Source: Sarocladium kiliense (Eukaryota; Ascomycota; Sordariomycetes; Hypocreales; Sarocladiaceae). From it: DNA of 64,000 bases. The position numbers and the translations under genes were made by a program. Numbering within the stretch: the first letter of the stretch is position 1; each line of letters begins with the position of its first letter. Of this stretch, positions 23,336 through 33,578 are shown piece by piece. The notes beneath the pieces were generated by a model. That model was not told the origin of the DNA. It saw nothing but the letters and a program-made list of their open reading frames with translations, and made no database searches. The stretch lies in NCBI GenBank assembly GCA_030734395.1, contig JAUZTG010000048.1, positions 1,612,001-1,676,000 on the forward strand, written 5' to 3'.

Positions 23336-24405
23336 GATGGCTTGTTTGGCGACTTGGAAGGCAAGTGGTCTCTTACTAGATTCACCAAAAGTTACCAGGC
23401 GGTTACATCCTGTAGCGGCTCTGAATATCGTGGTTGAGTCGCTGTAGTCGGTGAGGCATCAGTGTGTATATAAATGTGAGACCATGAGTGCCTCTTCTTT
23501 CCACTTGGCCTGAAGGCTTTGTTCATCCACCAAAGGTTTTCTTTCTCAACATGAATGACGCGAGATGGGGTACCCATTGTCCAAGGGATGCAGCCTCAGG
23601 GCGCACTAAAGACATGCTCAGAAAGCCCCCTCAAAAGATCTAGATCCTTGACTTTTCAGGAGACAGATAGGGAACGGTTCGATATCATCTCAGGCTGTTT
23701 TGACAGAGTGAGTGGTGTCTTTGATCTTTGGCTACGAAGGATCGAGGCACAAGACCCCTGACGAAGAACGTGCAGGCGTAGCTAAGCAGCAGCCCAGTAC
23801 GATGCGGAGGGAGCCCAGGGAGCTGCCGAGCCTGGTCTGGCGGCATGCCACCTTACGGGATCCTGTGCATGTGATGGGATGGGCATCTGTAAGGCATGCA
23901 GGCAGCCTGGGAGGAGTGATTCGGTGAGTTGTGCAGCCGTACATACTGCACACAAGGTGCATCAATGCAATGCACCGTGTCTGGTTCACAGGCGGCATAG
24001 GCGCCCTCCAAGTGCCCTGGAAGCCTGGCAGTGAATCCTGAACCCCCCTGTGGCACCCACTGTGCTGTGCTGGAGACCCCCCAGCCTCATCCACTGCGCG
24101 CACTGCTGCACCCGCATCCCCCCCCTTCCACGTTCGCTCTGTCTTTCTCCTTCTCGCCTCACCAAACCTTGACCCTTTCTCAAGAAACCGCGTCAACTTC
24201 TCCTGACGACGCGACTGGATTCCTTCGATCCATGCTTCATCTCACAGGCCAAGTCAATACTTCTTCCCTGCTCTCACTTTTGACCATTTGCTGACCTTAT
24301 CTCAGGCCTAGAAGTGGTGCTGCGCTGCTCTCACCCAAGCTACGCGTGCGCGCCACAGCACCCACACAAGGGGGTTCCTCACCCCCGGAGACGTAACTCC
24401 TCGTC
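23336..24405. other. Divergent intergenic region
   Basis: 1.1 kb upstream of RCO1. The last 350 bp are C-rich and probably contain its promoter and 5' leader. No other gene is supported. Confidence 0.5.
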
Positions 24406-27400
24406 ATGATGGCTTCCAACATCAGAGCAACGCGCTCACGCTATTCAAGTCCAGCTCAGCCTCAGACGCATTCCAATGGGTCACTGGAAACCCCCAAGGA
24501 TTCCGTGAGCGAGAGTTCCCGGCACTTCATGGCCAAGTGGTTGGAGCCCACCGTCCAGAAGAAGGCGAGCTATGAAGAGGCTGGCCTCGTACGACAGGGT
24601 GTCCTTGAAGGCATGGCACCTCTGGGAGCTCTACCCAAGGCAAAGAAACCTTCTGGCGATGGTGCCTCGGGGGTGCGAAAGATTATTTTGAGGCCATCGG
24701 GCGGCAACGCGAATGCTGCGCCTGCTCCTCAGGAATCTGCCCCTGCCCCGAAGCTCCCGGCTGCATTATCACCGGCATCACCACCACCCCCTCCTCCACC
24801 TGCAGCAGTTTCCGCCCCAGCATCACCGCAACGGCGGAAGCTTCCTATGGCGGCAAAGGATGAGGAGGATGACGGCGATTATGACCCCAAGTCCACTGGG
24901 TCTCGTCGCCGGCAATCCGGTCGCATCACCAAGGGCAAGAGACCCTTGCCTGTCTCAGCAACGCTACCGGTCACCACGCGGCCAGCAATCCCTCTTTCTA
25001 CCGATCCTGAGGTCAAAGAGTTTACAGACAAGGTTGTCGACGCTGCTGTGGACGAGGCACTCCAGCATTGCCGCTTTCCGACCGCTTATGCTCTACGCAC
25101 CTTGTATGATGAGAGGTCTGCTGAGCCAGGATTTGTAGCCATGATCGAGGATGTTTTCAGCCAAACAGCCGATGCAGACACGGTGTCTGAATTCGCGTCG
25201 CTTCTCGAGGAGAGGAAACGACAAGGGAAGAAGGATGATCTTGGAGCCTGTTACTTTGCCCCAACCTCGTCGAGCAAACGGAATACGCCTCGGAAGCCAA
25301 AGCCTGCCCCGTATGCCAAGATGCTCAAAAGCCAGAGCTTTGACGCAGATGACCAGGGGGTAACACCTACACCTCGTGCATCCAAAAAGATCAAGATTCG
25401 ACACAGTCGCACGCCCAGCAAGCCGAACCACACCAACGGAACCACAGATGGGGCGACGGACACGACAAAAATCAAGACACCGGGCTCGCGCAAGCGTAAC
25501 CGGCGCGCATCTGGGTCCAGCGACTCTTCTCTATCTACGACTATGAGCCTTTCGCCTTTTGACACTCACGGCAAGAAGAGTGCCGTGGCCCTGCAAAGCC
25601 CCGTTAGCCCGTCATTTCGGGGGCCTGTCGCTTCGGCTGCTGCTGATGGGGCCCAGGCAAACAGCGCCGATAATCATGCCAATGATGCGCCCAACCCACA
25701 GCCAATCACCACCCGCGGCAAAACACTGGCCGCTCCTGCTGCCAGAGCCAAGGGTGTGTCCAACACATCAGACACTCACTCCCCAACTCTCACTCATCAA
25801 TCTCAACATCAACAAAAACAACGCCATCCTCGTCGCTCTCGTGCCGGTCGCTCACATTCCCCGGTTGTCGACGATGCCAGCATGCCAGGACGGGTTTCTG
25901 CAGTAAATCTTTTCCCAAACTTGCCTCGCAAAATCTCAGACACCCCCCCGAGGCAAGAGTCCGAGGCTCAGGATCCAGCACATGACGACGGTGGTCTCTG
26001 GGATAAGAAGTGGGAAGCAAGACGGGTCACAGAGGATTATGAGGCACAACACAGTTTCCTCCGAGGGAGCTCGCCTGATGAGAAGGCTACGCCTACTGTG
26101 ACGACTCGCCGGACGCGTCAGTCTCTTCTTCCGAGTGTCGGCACGCGCGCAACGCGCTCAGCCAGCAAGAGACCAAATGATGATATCGATGATACCATCT
26201 CTCCGACCGCGCCGTCGTGGAATGGAGACGCAAGCTCAACTGTGGGATCTCGTGCAGTCACGCCTTCGTCGCAGCGCCCTGCAGCAAAGAAGGCGAAGAC
26301 TGGCATTCGCATCAAGTTATCGTGAGTACTCACTTTCCGCTGTTCAAGCCTTGTTTGTGGACGTGGAAGGACAAGGACGGGCGAAGTGAAGATTTTGACA
26401 GTTGGGGACGCGTCACGATTGGTGTCGTCATGCCACTCTGTCAATATGCGCGCGACACCGCCTTGACCTGTTCATGTCTGGTGAGGCACGGGAAAACACG
26501 TTGAAAGATGATATTAACGCGATAATTTGCTGTCTAGGCCTATCAAGAAGAAGGGAGCTGCTGGCGGTCTTCCGCGACCTGTCGGTGAGGCGCAACCCGC
26601 ATCCAACGGTGCGACAAGAGAGCAGGTAAGATTCACTACGTGACTCACGCGTTCGATGGGGTCTGGCTGTGTTTATCGGACATTCACGCTCATTTTCCAC
26701 GATGGAAGCGACGATTTCAAGTGAATCCTCGTCCGTACATGAGTGAATGACAAATTGGCGCAATTTGGTGCAGGCACATGTCCCCCCGCCACCCTTGGGA
26801 ACAGAGCCCGGTGGCGAGTCTCCATCTCCCATCTTCTTGCTTCCAGCGGCCGAAGCGAATGGACTGCATGCCGAGCTTTACCACGAATGACGCCGATACT
26901 AAATCCATGGAGAGCTGGCGCTAACTTCGACGAACAGACCGCGGACAACGATGAGTATTGCTCTGCGTGTGGAAATGCAGGTGATGTTCTCTGTTGCGAT
27001 GGATGCCCAAGGTCGTTCCATTTTGAGTGCGTCGACATGACGCAGAATGAGCTTCCTGACGAGTGGTTCTGCAATGAATGCCTTTTCAGGCGGTATCCAA
27101 GGAGACTACCTGTTCACCGCGGCGTGTTCGGGGGTGCTCTCAACAATCTAGAGAAGAGCAATCCACGCGCTTTCAGCCTTCCGAAGAAGCTGCAAAACCG
27201 TTTCGAGGGCGTCAAGGCAGGGCCCGACGGCGACTACGACGAGGTCGTCAGCAAGCAATCCCGGTAAGTTCTTCCCCGGCGATGACGGTGGCGCATATGT
27301 GTCCCGGCATGTCAGCTGACGCCTTAACAGCGACAGGAAACGCAACGCGTATGAAGAGGGCGGATCATATCCCATGCGCGAAGATGGCCGGCCAATACTA

Positions 27401-28414
27401 TGCCACAATTGCCAGAAGGGCGATGGAACTCCCCAGGAGCTCATGCCTTGTAGCGCGTGCCCGCTTTGGTGGCATTTGCACTGTCTAGACCCCCCGGCCG
27501 CCTATCCCCCCAACCGAAAAACATGGCTGTGCCCAGCACATTCAGCCGACGTCACGGCAGAGGCCCATCCACTGGCACCAGCCCATCGCTTCCGCAAGCT
27601 GAAAGGAGCGCAGGTCATTACTCCAGCCTTTGGACGTGGTCTGAAGAACAACGGTCAGATTGAGCTTGACTGGGGAGAGGAGCCAGAGCCTTCGCATACT
27701 GGATGGCCCGACCCTCGATCATTTGGGCGCACATACAAACTACCAGTCAACGGGGTTGTCTTAGACTTCATCGAGCAGTAAGTGAATCGACTGGGTTCGC
27801 TGGAACGCATAGACTAACGGCAGTACCAGACTGCGGCATCAAGGTGCTGGATACGGACCCAGGCAAGAAGAGCCGAAGTGGCTGCCAACCAACGTGTTGC
27901 CTGCTCCAGACTCCGACGCACCATTGAAGGGGTCTGCTCTTGATCGTCAGCTTCAGGAGATGCAGGTGTCATTAACCTTGACCAGCCTTCAGCGGGATCG
28001 CTCCGAAGGGACTGAGAAGCTTACTTGTGCTCTTTTGGTAAGCCCGGCCCTTTCTGCAGTTCTGATTTTTTGATACTAATGACCGAGAAGAATGGTGTTG
28101 ATCCTACTGTGCTGGCTCTGATGGCGAAAACCAATGCCGACAACATTCAGTTTGGGAGGCTGTCTGAAGACGACAGACTTGGCCTTCGGGCTATGATGTT
28201 GCAAATGGACGCAATGAGTGCGCGCATTCGTAAGACGCTTGGTGAGGACAGCCAGTCGGCCGCGTCTGCTCTGGCATCACCCGGCGCAACCTCGGTGGCG
28301 GAGGTCACGCCAATGAGCAGTCCCCGTGAGAAGCTGCAGACTATCCATCCGGTTACTGAGCCTACACCTCCGTCGACCATCGAACACGGCGACGGATCCA
28401 TGGATCTTGACTAG
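24406..28414 (+). CDS. RCO1: Rpd3S histone deacetylase complex subunit Rco1 (twin PHD fingers)
   Basis: Six exons, 24406-26321, 26538-26625, 26938-27263, 27331-27777, 27830-28037 and 28091-28414, give 1,102 aa. Rco1 is the PHD subunit that, with Eaf3, directs the Rpd3S deacetylase to nucleosomes in transcribed genes to suppress cryptic initiation. The first 670 residues are mostly disordered, with Pro-rich, Ser-rich and basic patches. The first PHD finger starts at about 675 (EYCSACGNAGDVLCCDGCPR, then DEWFCNECLFRR). The second is at about 800-850 (ILCHNCQKGDGTPQELMPCS, then WLCPAH). Between them lie residues like the Sin3-interacting region. After PHD2 come FGRTYKLPVNGVVLDFIEQL and a helical C-terminal part (LSEDDRLGLRAMMLQMDAM). 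Introns 1 (216 bp) and 2 (312 bp) are several times longer than any others in this gene. Intron 2 may hide another exon, so residues just before PHD1 are the least certain. Confidence 0.88.
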
Positions 28415-29636
28415 ATCCAAGGAGCGCGGAACACTACCGCATCGGCCAGAAATTTCGATCTAGGGAACTTTCCGGGTCTCTACAATGAACCTTACATAGT
28501 ATCGATAAATGTATCATTACGCCGGCAAAGGCCGGAGATTTGCCCATCCTGCCACGGTCAGAATGGGTTATCATCACGACGAGGGCGATATCCAGGATTT
28601 TAGGAAGGATTGACGGAGGCGGTTGGCCTCGTGACGAACAGTTTCCTATGTCATTTTGATTATCAGTCTCATAGCACGCAACGTCATCTTTATTGCGTCA
28701 GAACGGCGCCGGGGCGCATATTGGCAGGCAAGGGCCAAAGGAAAGCATGGATCGAGGCATGCGTTGGTTTTCGTGATTTTATGGTCTCTCACATACCTAC
28801 CCGCCTATTTCGTGGTACCTCATCTTGTTTCATCTCTTTTGGCCAGCGAAAAGAAAAGCGGGAGAAGGAAGAATGGAAGCGAAGGAAGCAGAGAAAGAGC
28901 GAAGAGAAGGGGGAGTCGCCCTCATTGGATCGATGGTTATTTCGACTGTCTCGATCTTCCGTCACGATGTGGCAGCGAGGCTTGTTTTTGAGGATAGACG
29001 GCGAAGCCGGAGAAGAATGGAGGACATGGTGCCGAAGCATTTCGGTGCCATGGAACTAATTACAAATGTATCTGTCCCGACTGACCTTTTAAGTGATGAC
29101 GACACCAGGTTTCTGTTGCGCCTTGTGTTGCAAACTTTGACAGCGGCCAAGTATTGGTATTGCACGAGTGTGAATGGGATGGACTTGACCGCGAGGCACT
29201 GCAGTTGCCAATCAGAGATACGTAAGAAGACACATAAGACCAAGCGATAATGGTTTCGTCACTGTTCATATCTCATAAATGATGATTGTTCGACAGAAAA
29301 AACCTTGGCACATACGTAGGGGACCCTTCTCTGAATCAGTAGGACCTAATCTTGCTCTGCCTTTCCAATCTTCCTGTTGGATGAACGACAGATGTGATCC
29401 GGCAACGCAAATGTAGGGGCAAAGAGGAAGAACAAAGTGTTTCAAGAATCATAACATTTCTGAAGTAAAAGTAATGAGGAAGAAGCAAACACACAAGAAT
29501 GTAAAAGGATGTCCCTACTTGAGAAGATAGGAAAACGCAGGCTCGCCTCCCATCGTCACTGTGCACCCTTCTCAGCAACCAAGCACCTGAAGCAGCCCCT
29601 TTTGTTCCGCTTAGAGCCAAGAAGAAGAAGAAGAAG

Positions 29637-29671
<35 letters not shown>

Positions 29672-29978
29672 TGAGCACAAGGAAGACTAAGATAATTCGT
29701 TCATTCATTGAATGGTGATGATAGCCTCGAACGGAAACATGAGAAGCCTACAAGGACGGACAAGGGAGACAGGCCCAGCCTGAGTTCTAGACACCCGTTG
29801 TTCCGTCGGTAGCCACATAGATGCAAACCAGTCGGTGGCAACTGATGCATCCTACTACTTCTCAAGTGCAGACACACGACTCCAAATCCGACTTTTCTTT
29901 TGTGATGTAGCATACAGTTTCCTCAACTCCGAAAGGCTGGTGGTTGTCCCGCGTTCTGCGGGCCAGCATGCTGGACTT
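28415..29978. other. Intergenic region between convergent genes
   Basis: 1.6 kb between RCO1 (+) and the PUF gene (-) stops. It holds 3' UTRs and the AAG microsatellite at 29619-29666. Open frames of 140-150 codons at 28610-29250 are purine-strand artefacts without family resemblance. Confidence 0.5.
29619..29666 (+). repeat. Perfect (AAG)16 microsatellite
   Basis: Sixteen uninterrupted AAG units (48 bp), CTT on the other strand. It lies 313 bp beyond the PUF gene stop, in its likely 3' UTR or just past it. The plus strand would encode poly-Arg or poly-Lys and the minus strand poly-Phe, so short open frames across it are not genes. Confidence 0.97.
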
Positions 29979-32900
29979 CTATCTCTGTGTAGACGTTAGC
30001 GCGTGTCTTTTGTCGACTCAAATCCTCGGACTGTACTCACTCTGCCACGGCGGTTGTTCTGCTGCTCTTGTTGCTGCGAATATCCCATGCCTTGCATTCC
30101 AGCCATGTTAGGGTAGCCTCCATATCCGCCCATAGCCATGTTGAAGCCGGGAGGTCCGTAGCCAGGTTGCATGGGATGAGGCTGGCCCTGCATTGAGCTG
30201 CCGTTTGACATGCCCTGCTGACGATATTGATCGGCCTGTGGGTTTCCATTGCTGTAACCACCATATCCTGTTGGGCCCATGGGTGCGAAGTTGTAGCCCA
30301 TCTGGGGAGCGCCCCTGCCCATCATAGCTTGCTGATATTGAAGCTGTTGCATGCTCACGCCTGGTGGCATACTGGGATTAGGGTTGAATGCCATGCCCTG
30401 GTTGTAGACTGGGAACGTCGACATGCCCGGCTCTGGGGTTCCAGACGCCTGAGGTGCGTACGTCGTATCGAAAGCCTGTCCATTCGCGGCAGGGTTCAAA
30501 GGGTTGTAGTACTGCTGCTGCTGCTGCTGTTGAGACTGCTTTCCCTGATTATGCTGGCCGTTCATGTTGGCTGACCGGGAGGATGGCCGCTGTCGAGATT
30601 CAGGCTGAGCACTGGGGTCCCGACTGTTGGAGCCGGACGTTCTCGTTGCCAGACCAACCTCATCCATGAGCCGCTTGTATCCTTGGTTCGGCTGTGCCTT
30701 GATCCTGATGAGGACATTCTTGACGGTCTCAACAACCTGACTCCGGATATTCTCGTCAAAGAACGGGGTAGTCAAGACCTTGAAGATCAAGGTCGCACCG
30801 CACGACTGATCACTGAGAATTGCCTCGAGTGTCTGGTCGTTGGGTGTAGAGAACAATGCATTGATGATAATATCACGCGCCTCAGGCTCAAACTTCTGAT
30901 TAATCAGCTTGAGCACAGTCAGATATGCGACCTTGTGAGTACACAAGTGAACCAGATATGGGACAAGATGGGGCGACAGCACCGTCCGCCTTTGCGGGAG
31001 GTTGCAAGTATCAAGGAACCATGTCAGGAGGAGTGCCCCATTGGCGTTCGTGGCGAGCTGAACACTGTGCAGAGCAATCGCCGCCGCAAGCATCCGTTGC
31101 TGATCCTTGGTAGCAAAATGGCTTTCAAGACATGCGCGCATAGCCCGGGCACCATAGCGTCCCTGAGCTATCTCCCACATACGGCTGAGCATTGCCTCGA
31201 AGATGAAGTCGTTGAATGGTGACTTGAACTTGAGGCAGCCCTGTAGGACATAGTTGCCATACTGATCAAGGAAAAGAGGGACCGTGTACGGCCGGAGGTT
31301 GTCTACGATAACACGCTTCTGTTCAGGTGTCGCGCAGACCTCGATGATCTTCTGTGCTGCCCATGTTCCGTTCTTGTGTACACCAATCTCCGCTAGGTGG
31401 GGTGCGATCTCACCCAACATGGCATCGCGGATGGGATCGCGGCAGTGCTCAAACAGTTTCTGAACAACCGTGTTTCCAAGGTAGTCCGATGATAGCTCTG
31501 CGATCTCGGGGAGCATGTCAAGAGCAATCGTTTCGATCTCATCCGCATCCAAGCTGTGGTTGTCGATGCGCTTGCGGATTTCTCGCAGCTTGGGAGCATC
31601 GTGAACTCTGGTATGTGTCGGCTCACGGATTGGTGGTATCTCCTCCATATAGTTATCGTACTGAACAGCGGCTTGGACGCTACGGGCCACATTTTGCTTT
31701 TCCTCTTCGGTGGCTTCGAAGTCTTCGACAATCTTGAGGATATCGTTTGTCATCTCACGCAAGGGTCGCACAGTAGGTGTTGCAGTGCCAACTGCCGACG
31801 CACCCAGTGCATCACCGGAAGCACGAGCAGAAGCGTTCTGCCCGAGGTCCTGGCCCTTCACAGAGAATGGGTCAGGGCTTGGTGACGGGAACATGCCGTC
31901 ATGACCGGGCGTATTGGATGCAGACGGAGGCTTCGCGAAGTTGATCCTGATGGGGCCGGCGCCTGGGAAGATCTCCTTGCCATTCATACCGGCCTTTGCG
32001 CTAATGGCGCTCTCCACTCTCTCAAAGTTGACAAACCCGCAGTTTTTATGCGTAAGGACGCGAGCGGATAGAATCGTTCCGTGTTGCTTAAACATCTCGG
32101 TGAGGGTGGATGTTGTCGTCGACGTTGGGATGCTGCCGAGCCAAAGCGCGCTGGTTGGGCCATCCAAGCCTTGCTCATCAGCACTCAGCAGTCCAGCATT
32201 GCGGCTGTTCGATCTGCCAAGGTTCATGCCGGCAACGGATTGAGAGAGGTCGTCAGTGTCGAGATCATTCTGAACATGAGAGTCATTCATCGCCAGGGGA
32301 CTGGGAACAGGCGCATTGCCTGCCATGAACGACCGCATACTGCGGCTTCCGGGTAGATCAAGAACACCAGCGGTGCGGGCACGAGGACGGGTTGTCGCCG
32401 CGTGATTCGCGAAAGCCTGAACAGCAAGGTTGTGCTTATGGATCGCAGCATTCGTGGCCGCGATCTGGTTCTGTAGTGCTGCAGCAGCGTACTGGCTGTC
32501 CAGCGGAAGGTCTTCGTCGCCGTAGGCATCATCCTGTTCCAGATCACTATCATACTTGTCCTTGTTGTTGACTGAGAAAGATCTGAACCGACTAGATTGC
32601 CTCATCGAGTCAATGTTTGGGATGTATGGTGTCGCCAGCTGGGCCTGTGGAGGCTGAGGGGTCTCTGCCAGGCCAAGATAGTCAAGAGTCCGCATATGGA
32701 CGTCGGATTCGCCTGTTCCCTGGTTGGAGAACTGTGACTGAGAAGGGGAGCTAGGCCCATTTGAACCAACGCTGGCTATGCTTGCCAAGGTTGATCCCCT
32801 TTCGCGATTCATGCCGGTTGGGTTCCAGCTGCTGAAAATGGATGGACCGAATGGTGAGCTAGTGCCTGGAAGGGGAGCGTATTGACTCCTCTGAGGCATG

Positions 32901-33578
32901 GAACCCGCACGTAGTCTAGAGAGCAAAGTCGAGCCGCCTGGTTGATCTACTGGCTCAAGACCAGGAGAAGGGGTGTTGCCGAAAGGACTCTGAGATGGAG
33001 TGTGGCGAGCTGACTTCGGAGGTAAGCCAGCCAAACCAGCAAGGCCTGGAGGTGGACCCGCTGGGGGAAGTCGTGATGGTAAAGTACCTGCTCGTGTTCG
33101 TCGTGTGTGAGGCATCGAATCTGGAGTTGGAAGTTGTGCGAAATCGGGGAACCCATCGGTGGGAGATTCGGGGATGTTTTCTCTCAAGGGTGTAGAGTTG
33201 CCGCTTGTCGGCGGGCCACCCCAGGGGTTCAGTGGCAAGCCTGGGACGCCTTCTTGAGCCTGAATCTCGCGTGCCCTGAAGCTCCAATTAGTTTGACTGT
33301 AGAATCAGACAGAGTTCAATGGCGGCGCACCTTTTCGAGAACAGTCTGCTAGCACTGCTCATGTCATGGGATGGCGAGCCATTGCCAGATCTTGGGGCGT
33401 TAGCCATGTTTCCTGCCTGCATCATGCCACCAGGAATGCCGAAGGGCGATCGACCGGCTGATGGGAGAGAATCGATCGGAGAGTTGTTGGCCGAAGGCGA
33501 GTTAGAACGAGGCTGGCCGTGGCTGGTGGAAAGCGAGTTGTAGCTGAGCGCCAGGTGGTCGGGTCTGGCAGAGGACAT
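29979..33578 (-). CDS. PUF-family RNA-binding protein with RRM (Jsn1/Puf2-like)
   Basis: Exons 33578-33331, 33275-30041 and 29984-29979 give 1,162 aa. The last coding exon is just AGA TAG, after a 56-bp intron (GTGAGT, GCTAAC, CACAG), so the protein ends NNRRGRR; reading through the intron would instead add 14 residues from VSTVRGF. Yeast Jsn1/Puf1 and Puf2 share this plan: a disordered Ser/Pro N terminus, an RRM, then Pumilio repeats. Here the RRM is at about 457-532 (RNP2 LWLGSI, RNP1 CGFVNF). Pumilio repeats run from about 650 to 960 (LGNTVVQKLFEHC, NGTWAAQKIIEVC, YGNYVLQGCLKF). The C terminus is Gln/Asn/Gly/Met-rich with a Q run, a likely condensate-forming region. Such proteins bind mRNA 3' UTRs, often for mitochondrial or membrane proteins, to control decay and localisation. 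Confidence 0.93.

Noticed and set aside
28610..29250. Two 140-150 codon plus-strand frames downstream of RCO1
   Set aside because: Composition follows a purine-rich strand, with no conserved segment; the frames overlap each other.
29336..29718. Poly-Phe and poly-Arg open frames on either strand
   Set aside because: They arise from the (AAG)16 microsatellite.
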